Assembly: GCF_024436055.1 (NCBI RefSeq)
Contig: NZ_JANFNH010000014.1
Coordinates: forward strand, 62,001-126,000
DNA: 64,000 nt
Reading direction: 5' to 3'
From: Streptantibioticus rubrisoli
GTDB lineage: Bacteria > Actinomycetota > Actinomycetes > Streptomycetales > Streptomycetaceae
Below the pieces are notes generated by a model. The model did no database searches and had not been told where the DNA came from. It saw only the letters and a list, made by a program, of their open reading frames with translations. This document shows positions 28,692 to 37,888 of the stretch, piece after piece (positions within the stretch are counted from its first letter, which is position 1; every line of letters begins with the position of its first letter). A program made the translations under genes and the position numbers.

Positions 28692-29246
28692 TCATCCGCA
28701 CCGTCCGGCGATGGGTGTCACCGAGGCGAGAACGAGTGCGGCGCTCGCCGCGCATCCGATGCGCCCGTCCCGTGCGGCAAGCGCCGCCTCGGCGGAAGGC
28801 ACTCGGCGCAGGCGCAGATCGGCCTCACCAGGGTCGCCGCCCGTCGGCGGACCGGGGATCAACTCCCGTGCAACCCACAGGTGGACCCGCAGCGGGCTCA
28901 GCCCGGGGAGCGGGTGGAGACTGCCGTGCGAGGTCCAACGCCCGCCGTGGAATCCGGTCTCCTCGCACAACTCCCGCTCGGCGGCGGCACGATGGTCCGC
29001 GTCCGCGGGATCGACCGAACCTCCCGGGAGCTGCCATGTGGTCCCGACCAAGTAGTGGCACTGCTCGATGAGGAGCAGATCGTCACCCGCGAAGGCGGCC
29101 ACCCGCACGAGGTCGGGCGCCCCCACCCAGTCGTAGGTGTCCGCCTGCCCGTCTGGGCGGAGGACCTCGTCCCGCCACACCGACAGACGCGGCGTCCGGC
29201 ACAGCACGTCCCGGCTGCGCCGCGTCCACGGTTCCCTGCGCTGCAT
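28692..29246 (-). CDS. NUDIX hydrolase
   Basis: The 184-residue protein contains the Nudix core LVGTTWQLPGGSVDP...RAAAERELCEETGFHGG. The REUxEExG half of the signature is intact, while the G-x5-E half carries an Asp one residue off register. Upstream, LSVWRDEVLRPDGQADTYDW and VAAFAGDDLLLIEQCHYLVG resemble ADP-ribose/NDP-sugar-type Nudix enzymes. ATG 29246 is the first ATG giving a Nudix-length protein; longer frames are Arg-rich without family support. Substrate is unknown; ADP-ribose would fit the TIR neighbour, but that is inference. Confidence 0.8.
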   Translation of the reverse strand: MQRREPWTRRSRDVLCRTPRLSVWRDEVLRPDGQADTYDWVGAPDLVRVAAFAGDDLLLIEQCHYLVGTTWQLPGGSVDPADADHRAAAERELCEETGFHGGRWTSHGSLHPLPGLSPLRVHLWVARELIPGPPTGGDPGEADLRLRRVPSAEAALAARDGRIGCAASAALVLASVTPIAGRCG

Positions 29247-29560
29247 GTCTGCACGGTAGTGCACGCGACGCCACCACCGTCGACCACGGTTGCCGCGGTC
29301 CGCACGACCACTGACCGACCGCACCAGAGGCATACGGCGCGAGTTGGTGACCAGGGCGTACGGAGAGTGGGGCCGCCACCCTCGCCGTATGCGGCGGACG
29401 GTGGGGTGCGCGGTCCGGGCCAACACGGCTGCGCTTAGCTTACGTTGGGCTTGCCAAGGCGTTTTGCCCTTGGACGGTACGAAGTTGAGGATGTACGCCT
29501 GAGACGTTCACGGGTGCTTGCTGGGAGCCAACCCGCTTAGTCCACGAAACGAGAGAAGGC
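29247..29560. other. Divergent intergenic region with two inverted repeats
   Basis: Bases 29356-29392 form an imperfect hairpin with arms of about 15 bp (GCGTACGGaGAGTGG against the complementary CCAC-CTC-CCGTA-GC). CCAAGG (29454-29459) and CCTTGG (29468-29473) form a short operator-like palindrome about 90 bp upstream of the secreted propeller gene. No coding sequence was recognised. Confidence 0.4.
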
Positions 29561-31000
29561 ATGCTGCGAACCGCCGTGAGATCCATCGTCGCCGCCGCGG
29601 CCGTGCTGGCCATGGCCCTGCCTGCGGCCACCCGCGCATCGGCGGGCCCACCCACGTTGCGAACTGACTCCTACCGGTCGAGCAGCGGCCCGGTCGTCGG
29701 AGGTTCGGCGTACGACTACGCGCCGAGCATCATGCAGGACGGCGACTACAAGATGTGGTGGTGCGGCCAGACGGCCGGTGGAAAGGTGCCGGGCGACGAC
29801 ATCCTGTACGCGGAGTCGCCCAGCCTGGACGGCCCGTTCCACGCCCGGGGCAGTTCGGCGCCACACCAGATCGTGTTCGACGGAACCGGCACCGGCAGCT
29901 TCGACAACAAGCACACCTGCGATCCATCGGTCGTACGGGTCGGCGGCACCTACTACATGTACTACGGCGCCGAGCGGCAAGACGGCGAACCCACCACAAT
30001 CGGTGTCGCCTCCAGCCCCGATGGCATCAATTGGACCAGGCTCAACAACGACCAGCCCATCATCACCCCGGCCAACCAGCAGGACACGCACAACAGTTAC
30101 GGCGCTGGCCAGCCGAGCGTCGTCCACCTCGACGGCGAGTTCTACCTGATGTTCACCGACACCACCGGCGCCGGGGCAGCGCCGAACGGAGCTGGCCAGT
30201 TCGTCTGGCGCTCTCCGGATCCGACCTTCCAGTCACACGTCGAGGTGTTCACCGTCTCGGGATGGCAGGCGAAGACGGCCGCCAACTCGCGTAGCCTCTC
30301 CGTCGCCAACGCGGTTTCCGCGGACTGGCAGTACTCCGACGCCCTGCACGCCTTCATCATCGCCCATGACAACGCCGCAGGTCAGACCACGTTGACCTTT
30401 TTGGATCCGAACAACCTCGCCAAGCACGCCTACGCCGATGTGGCCATCCCCGGCCAGTGGTCGGAGGGCCCCGGCATCGTCTCCCGGCCGGACAAGCACT
30501 CCGTGGTCTCGGGAAGCGGTGACTGCGGGCGGATCCCCGTTGATGTGATCCGTTCCACCACGACGTTTCCACCGCAACAGTTGGCGCACATCGGCATCGA
30601 CCTGCGCAGCGGCCGCAGTTGTGCGTCGATGCCTCCCGCGCAGATCGCCGCGATGTACGAGGGCTACGGCCTGCAGTCAAACGGGTTGCCAGCCGCCGTC
30701 GTGGTGAACGGCCGACGGCTGCAGATCCAGAACGCCTCCGTCTACACGGACCTCACCCGCAACCGCATCAGCGTCCCGCCGTCCATCTACTACGCCGTGC
30801 CGTACGGCGCGTCGTTGCACGACAGGGAGAAGGTGGTCGGGGCCCCCGGACTTCCGGGGGCATTCCAACTCGACGGCGGCGCATTGTGGCCGGTGAGCTG
30901 CCTGCGACTGGTGACCGACAACCACTCTTCGATCACCATGGTGGGCCAGGGTACGTGGCTGTCGCACCCGCGCGGGCCCGACCTGGACTGCCTCGATTAG
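29561..31000 (+). CDS. Secreted five-bladed beta-propeller protein (GH43/GH62/GH117-like)
   Basis: The 479-residue protein starts at ATG 29561 after GAGAAGG and has a signal peptide (VRSIVAAAAVLAMALPAATR, cleavage near ASA). Repeated propeller strands are visible: YDYAPSIMQDGDYKMWWCGQ, NKHTCDPSVVRVGGTYYMYY, and GAGQPSVVHLDGEFYLMFTD. The D-P-S-V...Y-Y-M-Y-Y pattern is typical of furanosidase-fold glycosidases acting on arabinan, xylan or fructan. Catalytic acids cannot be assigned safely. The C-terminal 150 residues form an extra domain. It is probably an extracellular carbohydrate-active protein. Confidence 0.72.
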   Translation: MLRTAVRSIVAAAAVLAMALPAATRASAGPPTLRTDSYRSSSGPVVGGSAYDYAPSIMQDGDYKMWWCGQTAGGKVPGDDILYAESPSLDGPFHARGSSAPHQIVFDGTGTGSFDNKHTCDPSVVRVGGTYYMYYGAERQDGEPTTIGVASSPDGINWTRLNNDQPIITPANQQDTHNSYGAGQPSVVHLDGEFYLMFTDTTGAGAAPNGAGQFVWRSPDPTFQSHVEVFTVSGWQAKTAANSRSLSVANAVSADWQYSDALHAFIIAHDNAAGQTTLTFLDPNNLAKHAYADVAIPGQWSEGPGIVSRPDKHSVVSGSGDCGRIPVDVIRSTTTFPPQQLAHIGIDLRSGRSCASMPPAQIAAMYEGYGLQSNGLPAAVVVNGRRLQIQNASVYTDLTRNRISVPPSIYYAVPYGASLHDREKVVGAPGLPGAFQLDGGALWPVSCLRLVTDNHSSITMVGQGTWLSHPRGPDLDCLD

Positions 31001-31117
31001 GCGTTCTGTCCACGGAGGTTGGTGACGGCGCTCTCGACTGAGGGATCTCGAAATGGCTGAGGGCCTTCTGACTCGGTGCGGATTGCCACATCCGCACCGG
31101 AGACCGGACAGGCCCTC

Positions 31118-31300
31118 ATGCCGCACCGCAACGCACCGCTGACCGAGACCGGACGCCTGCGCCTGGCCCGCTGCGTCGTGGAGGACGGTTGGCCTCCGCG
31201 ACGAACTGCGGAACGGTTCCAGGTTTCCGTGACCACCGCCCAGCGGTGGGCCAGTCGCTACCGGGCGTTCTGCCATCAGGGGGCGTTCGCCTGCGAGTGA
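31118..31300 (+). pseudogene. IS481-family transposase N-terminal fragment
   Basis: From ATG 31118 the frame reads MPHRNAPLTETGRLRLARCV, VEDGWPPRRTAERFQVSV, TTAQRWASRYRAF, the helix-turn-helix start of an IS481-family transposase, then drifts and stops at TGA 31298-31300. The rest of the roughly 320-residue protein is lost. Sequence just upstream (31055-31117) may retain the element's left end. Confidence 0.78.
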
Positions 31301-31527
31301 AGGAAGGCGGCCCAGGCTGTGGCCGAGCGATCCGGTGCGGGTGTCTACGCCGCTGAAGCGGTGACTCCGCGGCCAACTCATACCACAGCCTGGCGAGTAA
31401 CCCGCACCATTGCCAGCGGCGGGACCAACACCGCGGTTTCCCGGCGCAGCGCGGCGGTGTGTATCCATACTGGGCTCCGACGCCTCTCCAGGTGGCCCGC
31501 GCACCAGCGTCGCGAAGGGGGATCCCC

Positions 31528-32301
31528 ATGACCACGGCCCTGCACAGACCATCCCGCATACCGGCGCCGAGTGATCCCTGGCCAGCGTCCAGCGTGTTGG
31601 GCGCCCTCAGCCCCGGCGCCCGGGAACGGTTCATCACGCTCGGTCGGCTGGTTCACTTCCACGGTGGTGAACGGCTTTTGCGCGAGGGGGAGTTGGGCAC
31701 CGAGGTGTATCTGCTGCTCAAGGGCTGGTTCAAGGTACTGGCCGTGATGGACGACGCCCGCGAGGCCCTGCTCGCCGTACGAGCCGGCGGCGACATCGTC
31801 GGCGAACTGGCCTGTTTCGACGCACAGCCCCGTTCGGCGACCGTCCTTGCGGTTGGGCCGGGCGCCGCCCGGCTGATCAGCCGTCAGGAGTTCCTGGGCT
31901 TCCTGGGGGCCGAGGACGAGGTGACGCAGGCCGTCATGCGCGCGGTTGGCGGGAAGCTGCGCTGGGCGACACGCCGCCGCCAGGACTTCGGCGGCAGCGG
32001 CGTGCAGACCCGGGTCGCCCGCGTCCTGGCCGAGTTGGCCCGCTCCTACGGCCGCCAAGACGGCTCTTCCATCGCCATCAGCGTGTCCCTCAGCCAGCCG
32101 GAGTTGGCCACGCTGGTCGGTTCCTCCGAGCCCAGTGTGCATCGAGTGCTCCGCTCCTTGCGCCAGCGGCGAATCATCGAGACCGGGTACCGCCGGATCC
32201 TCATCCGGGACGTACCCGGGCTCGGCCGGATCGCCGGCGCCGACCTGACCGCGCTCATCTCAACGTCTCCGCCAGCACCAGCCACGCTCCCGCCGCGATG
32301 A
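31528..32301 (+). CDS. Crp/Fnr-family transcriptional regulator
   Basis: The 257-residue protein starts at ATG 31528 after GAAGGGGG. Residues about 25-150 are a cyclic-nucleotide-binding fold (VHFHGGERLLREGELGTEVY, LLLKGWFKVLAVMD). IVGELACFDAQPRSATVLA keeps the G-E-L and R-S-A residues that contact the ribose and phosphate of cAMP in E. coli CRP. About 165-235 is the winged helix (LSQPELATLVGSSEPSVHRV). The last 47 bases overlap the 3' end of the convergent PycTM-like gene. A ligand made by the neighbouring cyclase-like protein is possible. Confidence 0.85.
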   Translation: MTTALHRPSRIPAPSDPWPASSVLGALSPGARERFITLGRLVHFHGGERLLREGELGTEVYLLLKGWFKVLAVMDDAREALLAVRAGGDIVGELACFDAQPRSATVLAVGPGAARLISRQEFLGFLGAEDEVTQAVMRAVGGKLRWATRRRQDFGGSGVQTRVARVLAELARSYGRQDGSSIAISVSLSQPELATLVGSSEPSVHRVLRSLRQRRIIETGYRRILIRDVPGLGRIAGADLTALISTSPPAPATLPPR

Positions 32302-32743
32302 CGGTCGCCGCGACCCAGATGACAGCGCGTGCGGTGTAGGAGTTCTTCAGCTCCGCGATCCGGGCGATGGCGTGCGCGGTGGCCCAGGCGTCGTGAACCA
32401 GCCGGTCCGGCCGCGTGTCCAGGTGGTCGGAGGCGTCCAGCGAAAAGTGGTTGGGCGCGCCCGGGTTGGCCGCGCGCGGACGGATCACCTGGATGAGCAG
32501 GTAACCGGACACCACGAAGGTCACGGCGTACGCGAGGCCCACCATCCAGAACAGGACGGCGCTGGGGCAGGTGGGCGCCGGGGCGCCCGCCTGCCCGACC
32601 TGGGTGGCCACGACCGCCGCGAGTCCGATGTGCACGGTCACCAGGGTCCCGGCCTTCGCGTCGGCCTGCTGTGTCACCTGCTGGAACGAGGCCATGGCGG
32701 CCATTGCCCCCACCAGTTCCTCGGCTGGCTGCCGTTCGCTCAT
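32255..32743 (-). CDS. PycTM-like (DUF5706) membrane protein, candidate effector
   Basis: The 162-residue protein has the order typical of Pycsar effector PycTM domains: an N-terminal helix FQQVTQQADAKAGTLVTVHI leading into a first membrane helix, a second one (VLFWMVGLAYAVTFVVSGYL), and a C-terminal RIAELKNSYTARAVIW helix with a final membrane span (VAATVIAAGAWLVLA). In Pycsar systems such proteins damage the membrane when a cyclic pyrimidine nucleotide is made. ATG 32743 overlaps the upstream stop by one base (TGATG), so it is translationally coupled to the cyclase-like gene. No other start is reasonable. It ends the operon. Confidence 0.72.
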   Translation of the reverse strand: MSERQPAEELVGAMAAMASFQQVTQQADAKAGTLVTVHIGLAAVVATQVGQAGAPAPTCPSAVLFWMVGLAYAVTFVVSGYLLIQVIRPRAANPGAPNHFSLDASDHLDTRPDRLVHDAWATAHAIARIAELKNSYTARAVIWVAATVIAAGAWLVLAETLR

Positions 32744-33921
32744 CAGCCGTGGCCCTGGAAGTGCACGGCATGGTGGCCCCCGTCGCCAGGCTCCCCATGC
32801 CCGTCCTGCCCGTCCCACCGCACGCTCGCGTCGGTCTGCCCGTCCGGAGCGTGGACGGCGTCGTACGGGGTGGCGTGATGGTACGGGTCCTGCGCGTCGT
32901 GGTGGTACGGATCGCCGTGATGCCGGTCCTCAAGGACGGATCCAGCATGGGCGTCGTGGTGCCCGTCGCTCGGATGGTGGCCGTCCGCGTGCTGCGCGTG
33001 GTGCTCAGCCTCTGTGTGGTGAACGGCCGCATGGTGGCCGCCGTGCTGCCCGTCGCCCACGTGGTGCGTGTCCGAACCGGGGTGGGGACCGCCGACGTGC
33101 GGGTCGTGCGCGTCCGGCCGGGCGTACACCACCCCCGTGTCGTCGAAGTCGGCGGACACCGCCCCGGTCGGCGTGCCCTGCTGGGCTCCAGGCAGCAGCC
33201 ACTCCCGCAGTACCGCGCTGTGTGCGAGCGCGGTGGCAGCCAGGTGGGCCGCGCCCAGGGCGGGCACGACGAACTCCTTCGTGGCCGTCCTGGCGCGGGA
33301 GTGCCCCCAGATCACCGGTTCCGGCCCGAGATCGGCGGCCGGGGCGGACCGGGGAGCGTGCAGCCATGCGGTGGCCGAGAAGTCCTTCGCCGGTGTGACG
33401 ATCTCGGCGCGGTGGAACTGGGTGGCGGACAACCCGTGGGACTGCGGGACCACCGCGTCCCGGTACAGGTCGTCCGGCACGGCGAGCGCAAGGTCGCAGT
33501 CGGCGTTGCGCTCCAGCTCCTGGCGGACCGCCTCGGACTCCACCAGGCGGCTGACCAGTACCACGCAGCCGCCGACGTAGCCCCGGTCCGCGCGCGACAG
33601 CGAGCCCTGGCCGAGCGCGGCCCGCATCCGTAGCCGACCGAAGGCCCCCGGCGTCTGGTTGACCTGGTAGAGCCCGTCGCGCAGGCCGAGGACCAGCGCG
33701 GGCACCGCCCGTACGATGTCGACGCGGGCCGGGAAGACCACCAACTGGCCGTCGCCCTGCAACTGTTGTTGCACCCGGACCCGCATCACGCGGGCCCGGC
33801 GCAGGGCGTGCTCCACGACCAGACGGAGCCGGTACTGGGCGTCCGTCTGCTCGTCGTAGGTGTGGCGGCTGTAGTGGCGCAGGTCCACGGCCAGCAGCAG
33901 CCGCCTGCTGTAGCGGGCCAT
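32743..33921 (-). CDS. Class III nucleotide cyclase-like protein with a histidine-rich tail
   Basis: The 392-residue protein begins MARYSRRLLLAVDLRHYSRH, where Asp in AVDL and Asp in QLQGDGQLVVFP sit where the two metal-binding aspartates of class III cyclases lie. RLRMRAALGQGSLSRADRGY and VGGCVVLVSRLVESEAVRQE match the later cyclase strands. A middle region of about 80 residues has no clear family. The last 123 residues hold 30 histidines with Asp and Gly, a likely metal-binding tail. Start ATG 33921 overlaps the upstream stop (TGATG); GTG 33924 is the alternative. It lies between dynamin-like GTPases and a PycTM-like gene, fitting a signal-making role. Base specificity is unknown. Confidence 0.68.
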   Translation of the reverse strand: MARYSRRLLLAVDLRHYSRHTYDEQTDAQYRLRLVVEHALRRARVMRVRVQQQLQGDGQLVVFPARVDIVRAVPALVLGLRDGLYQVNQTPGAFGRLRMRAALGQGSLSRADRGYVGGCVVLVSRLVESEAVRQELERNADCDLALAVPDDLYRDAVVPQSHGLSATQFHRAEIVTPAKDFSATAWLHAPRSAPAADLGPEPVIWGHSRARTATKEFVVPALGAAHLAATALAHSAVLREWLLPGAQQGTPTGAVSADFDDTGVVYARPDAHDPHVGGPHPGSDTHHVGDGQHGGHHAAVHHTEAEHHAQHADGHHPSDGHHDAHAGSVLEDRHHGDPYHHDAQDPYHHATPYDAVHAPDGQTDASVRWDGQDGHGEPGDGGHHAVHFQGHG

Positions 33922-35873
33922 CACATCATCGCCAGCTCGTCCACGATGTCGCCGATGCTCTCACCGGTCCGGCGCAACTCGTCCTCCAGCTGCTTGAGTT
34001 CGGACCGGCGCTGTTCGACGGCCTCGACGCCCTGCTCACGGGCGGTGCGGGCGCTGTCCACGGCGCGGGTGAGCTCGGTCATGCGATCGTCGAGTCCGCT
34101 GGACACCGCCGTGGCGAACGGCTCCATGGTGGCGTCGGCGAACGCCTGGGCGGCCTCGCGGGCCTGCGTGGGCGCCTCCATGGTGATCCGCGTGGCCATC
34201 TCCCGGCCGATGGCCTCGCGCATCCGCTGCTCCAGCCTGCTGCCGGACTGACCGCCCTGCCACACCCCGTGGATGACGGTGGCGGCGATCAGCGTCGGCA
34301 GGCCGAACGGCGTGAGCAGCCACGCGAGCGCGATGACGACGGCCATCGGCATGGTGCGCAGCGCCTCCCGGGCGCCGAAACGGGCGCCCACCATGCCGCC
34401 CGCCACGCCTCCGAAGACGAAGCCGCCGACACCGGCGAGGAACCGCTGGAGTGGCGCCTCCTCCTGGGACTCACCGATGGAGGCGGCGTCCTGCGGGTCG
34501 ACCAGTTGAACCCGCAGTTGGTCCAACCGCGCCTCGAAGCTCGCCAGTTCGCCGTCGAGCTGTCCGGCGATCCGCCCCAGGTCCTGGTGGACCACCGGCT
34601 CCAGCGAGGTCCTCACCCACTCGGCGACCTTCTCCTCGACCCTCTTGGCGATGCCTTCGGCGATCTCCCTGGCCACCTTCTCGGCCCGTTCCTTCACCTT
34701 GATCGGGTTCATGCCCAGCTTGGTGGTGATCTGCACCTCGGCGGCGAACACCGGTACGCGGTCGGCGAGGGTGGCGAGGTAGCCGCCCAGCAGGGTCTCC
34801 ACCCGGTCCTGGAGCATCCTGGTCTGGTTGCGGGTGTCGGAGGTGATCTGCCGGGCCTGCTCCCGTAGCGCGCGCAGCGGCTCCTGGGCCGCCTGCCAGC
34901 GGCTTTCGAGGTCCTCGGTACGGGTGTCGAGCAGTGCCAGCTCGTACGGGACGCTGCGGGCCAGGTCACTTGTGACACCGCGCAACGCGCGGGCGGGGGA
35001 GAGCAGTTTGACCTTGTGCCGCTCCGTGGACAGGTAGTGCTCCAGGGCCTCTTCGAGCTCGGCCACGCCGGACCGCCGGAAACCCTCGGCGTCCCCCGCC
35101 TCCCTGGCGCGCAGCGCGCTCCGGCCGTCAACGAAGTGGAACCGGTCGCGGTCGCGGTCGTCGCCGCGCAGATCGGTGATGCGACGCCGTGCGGAGTGCG
35201 TCACGTCATCGCGATCCCGTGGGTCGATCGCGTCGAAGTAGGTGAAGACGAAGAAGGGGTCATGGGCGTCGAGGTAGGAGGTGAGGAAGGAGGACTCGCT
35301 GATGCTCATGGGGGCGATGGCGTGCTGCAGGAAGATCACCGCGTCGGCCTTGACAAGGTGGGCGAGGGTGATCTCGTCGCGCGTGGCGTGTTCGTTGAGG
35401 CCCGGCGAGTCGATGAGCACCACGTTGTGCCGACACAGTTCCAGCGGCCAGAACACCTCGGCCTTGACGTACGGGTTGCGCTCGTCGCGGGCCTGGTTGT
35501 TGACGGTGATGAGGTCGGTCAGCCGGGCCGGGTCCACGCTCTCCGGGGCGGCGGCGTCCTCCCGCCACAGCTGTGCCGAGCGGGTGTCGCCGTAGCGGAC
35601 CTCGGTGATGACCGCGGTGGCGGGCGTGGCCTTGACCGGCAACACCTGCGCGCCGAGCAGGGCGTTGACGAACGTGGACTTGCCGCGCTTGAAGTCGCCG
35701 ACCACCATCACGTGGAAGGCGTCGTTGTCCAGCCGCTCCAGCAGGGTGGTGACGGTCCCCGCGGCCCCCTCGTTGCCGATCCTGGAGGCTATCTCGCCCA
35801 CCTGGCGTCCGATGCCGGTCAGCCGGGAGCGCTGTCCTGCGGCGGCCTCGTAGCCGCCCTGTTCCGTGCTCAT
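33921..35873 (-). CDS. Dynamin-family GTPase, third of three
   Basis: The 650-residue protein has a dynamin-type G domain: P-loop VVGDFKRGKST at about 57-67, switch threonines in KATPATAVITEV, G3 LIDSPG at 153-158, and VFTYFD in the G4 position (not the usual T/NKxD). Long helical stalk segments follow (ARALRGVTSDLARSVPYELA onward). A glycine-rich hydrophobic hairpin (GGFVFGGVAGGMVGA and VVIALAWLLTPFGLP) near 490-545 should insert in membrane. ATG 35873 has AGGAG 11 bases upstream. It starts 24 bases after the second GTPase and its stop overlaps the cyclase-like start. Bacterial dynamins remodel or protect membranes, and some act in phage resistance. Confidence 0.87.
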   Translation of the reverse strand: MSTEQGGYEAAAGQRSRLTGIGRQVGEIASRIGNEGAAGTVTTLLERLDNDAFHVMVVGDFKRGKSTFVNALLGAQVLPVKATPATAVITEVRYGDTRSAQLWREDAAAPESVDPARLTDLITVNNQARDERNPYVKAEVFWPLELCRHNVVLIDSPGLNEHATRDEITLAHLVKADAVIFLQHAIAPMSISESSFLTSYLDAHDPFFVFTYFDAIDPRDRDDVTHSARRRITDLRGDDRDRDRFHFVDGRSALRAREAGDAEGFRRSGVAELEEALEHYLSTERHKVKLLSPARALRGVTSDLARSVPYELALLDTRTEDLESRWQAAQEPLRALREQARQITSDTRNQTRMLQDRVETLLGGYLATLADRVPVFAAEVQITTKLGMNPIKVKERAEKVAREIAEGIAKRVEEKVAEWVRTSLEPVVHQDLGRIAGQLDGELASFEARLDQLRVQLVDPQDAASIGESQEEAPLQRFLAGVGGFVFGGVAGGMVGARFGAREALRTMPMAVVIALAWLLTPFGLPTLIAATVIHGVWQGGQSGSRLEQRMREAIGREMATRITMEAPTQAREAAQAFADATMEPFATAVSSGLDDRMTELTRAVDSARTAREQGVEAVEQRRSELKQLEDELRRTGESIGDIVDELAMM

Positions 35874-35897
35874 GGTCTGGGTCTCCTGTCTGTTCCC

Positions 35898-37883
35898 TCA
35901 GCTGTGCATGGCGGTGCGGATGCGGGTGGCCAGGCTCGCGGCGGAGCGCGCCAGGTCCTCCCAGTCGGTGCCGGGCCGCTCGGCCGAAGCCGCGGCCGGA
36001 TCGGCTGCTTGCTGCCAGGCCCGGCGCGAGCGGTCCAGCCGCTCGAACAACTCGCCGTGCACTTCGGCGATCACCTCCGCGGTCTGCCGCTGGAACGCGG
36101 CGATGCTCTCGCCCACAACCCGTACCAGCACCGCGTGGACCTCACGGCGCTGCTCCTCGGTGGCGGAGCGGATGGACGCCTCGGCGATCAGGCCGCCGAG
36201 GATGCTGAAACCCGCGCCGTAGATCATGGGCATGGACGCCGAACGGGCGGCCGCGACCAGGTAGCCGACGATGGCCCCGCCCTGTGCTCCGAGCCTGTTC
36301 AGCAGCCGGGTCCGGCCCAGGTCGGAGATCTCGCCGGAGATCAACGGCTCCGCGGTCAGACGCAGCTCGCTGGGGGCGGAACCCGCCGGGGCGTCCGGCA
36401 GCAGCGCGGCGATCTCGCGGTCCAGCCAGCGGGCGTCGTCGGCCAGCGCGGGCAGCGCGATGGTGCGCTCGCACTCCCCGGCAATCAACGCCAGTTCGCG
36501 GCGCAGCCGGACGGGGAGGTCGCGTTGCCACCACAGGCGCGGGTCCTGGGCCCGTTCCAGTTCCCAGCGCAGCCGCTCGACGAGGTCGTCGCGACGTTTG
36601 TGGATCTCGTCCCGCGCCGTTGCGCCTACCGAGAGTTGACGATGGGTCAGGTCGATGCGGAGCTGTTCCCAGCGGCGTTCGCCGGCTTCGGCTGCCGACC
36701 GGGCGGCCGCCCGGCGCTCCTCGATCTCGGTCTCGGACAGCCGCCCGGCGGCAAGGGCGGTCGCTGCGAAGCGGCTCAACGCCGCGCATTGATCGGCGAC
36801 TTGGGCGGCGATCCGCCGGTCCCGCCACAGGCCGCGCTGGTCGGTGGCCGCGAACTCCTCGACGGCCGCGCGCACCACGGACGGTCCGGCGGCTCCGGGG
36901 GCCGGTGCGGGCAGGACCCGGATGGCGGACAGATCGGCCAGCCGCTCCTGGATGTCGAGCATGGCCGCTTCGCGTTCGGCCGGTTCAAGCAGGTCGAGCA
37001 TGGTGACCACGACCGCCGCGAAGACCACGTGCCGGCACAGCACCTCCCCTTCCAGCAGGTGGCGCTCGGTGACGCCCATCGGCGACAGCGCGGAGACCAC
37101 GAACAGCGCCGCGTCGCTGCCAGCCAGAGCCTTCCTGACCTGTTCGAACTGTTCCGCGCTGCCGGAGTTGACTCCGGGGGTGTCCAGGAGTTCCGCGCCC
37201 AGCGACCGGAGCCACTCGCCGGCCGCCGTGAGGGTCACGACAGGAGCGCCGGGTGTGGGGGCGCCGGACCCGGCGGGGTCGGCCGTACCGGGCCGGTCGG
37301 TGGTCCCCGCGACGGTGTCCGGCTCGTCCGGAGCGAAGGCGAGACCGTGCCAGGCGTCCGGGGCGTCGGGCCGCCGGGTCTCGCGGCGGCCGTCCGGCCA
37401 CTCCACGGTGAGCGCGTCCTCGGCACCGGCACGCACGGCGACCTGGGTCCGCGTGACCGGCAAAGGCCCGGTCGGCAGCAGGTCCCGGCCCAGCAGCGTG
37501 TTGAGCAGCGTGGACTTGCCCCGGTTGAACTCCCCGACGACCGCGATGCGGAAGGTCGGCCGACCGCGCCCGGCCGACAGCTCGTCGAGGACGGTGACCA
37601 CCTCCTCCAACCCGGCCCGCTCGGCGAGCGCGCGCGCCTCGCGCAGCCACCCGGATGTCTCGGCGGTGACGTCCGGAACGTGGTCGACCAGGGGCACGGC
37701 GCAGGACCCTGCGGGGACGCCCGCGGCGGGCGGTATCGCCGCAGCGTCGGCTGCGGAGGCGTCTTCGCCCGGAACGGCGCCTGCCGGGTCGGGCGGGGGC
37801 GCGGCCGCGCCATGGCGCTCGGGGGGCGCGGCGGCGTCCGCGCGGTCCGATGCCACTGTTGGGGTGTCCTGTTCGGCGTCCAC
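35898..37883 (-). CDS. Dynamin-family GTPase, second of three
   Basis: The 661-residue protein opens with a disordered Pro/Ala-rich region of about 70 residues. The P-loop is VVGEFNRGKST at about 115-125, G3 is LLDTPG at 232-237, and VVTMLD occupies the G4 position at about 292-297. Helical stalk regions follow, and a hydrophobic paddle (GAIVGYLVAAARSASMPMIY, GAGFSILGGLIAEA) lies near 545-585. GTG 37883 is chosen because AAAGGAG stands eight bases before it; GTG 37892 would overlap the upstream stop with no room for a ribosome site. The different G4 and sequence from its neighbours suggest old duplication and specialisation, perhaps hetero-oligomers. Confidence 0.86.
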   Translation of the reverse strand: MDAEQDTPTVASDRADAAAPPERHGAAAPPPDPAGAVPGEDASAADAAAIPPAAGVPAGSCAVPLVDHVPDVTAETSGWLREARALAERAGLEEVVTVLDELSAGRGRPTFRIAVVGEFNRGKSTLLNTLLGRDLLPTGPLPVTRTQVAVRAGAEDALTVEWPDGRRETRRPDAPDAWHGLAFAPDEPDTVAGTTDRPGTADPAGSGAPTPGAPVVTLTAAGEWLRSLGAELLDTPGVNSGSAEQFEQVRKALAGSDAALFVVSALSPMGVTERHLLEGEVLCRHVVFAAVVVTMLDLLEPAEREAAMLDIQERLADLSAIRVLPAPAPGAAGPSVVRAAVEEFAATDQRGLWRDRRIAAQVADQCAALSRFAATALAAGRLSETEIEERRAAARSAAEAGERRWEQLRIDLTHRQLSVGATARDEIHKRRDDLVERLRWELERAQDPRLWWQRDLPVRLRRELALIAGECERTIALPALADDARWLDREIAALLPDAPAGSAPSELRLTAEPLISGEISDLGRTRLLNRLGAQGGAIVGYLVAAARSASMPMIYGAGFSILGGLIAEASIRSATEEQRREVHAVLVRVVGESIAAFQRQTAEVIAEVHGELFERLDRSRRAWQQAADPAAASAERPGTDWEDLARSAASLATRIRTAMHS

Positions 37884-37888
37884 GGCTG

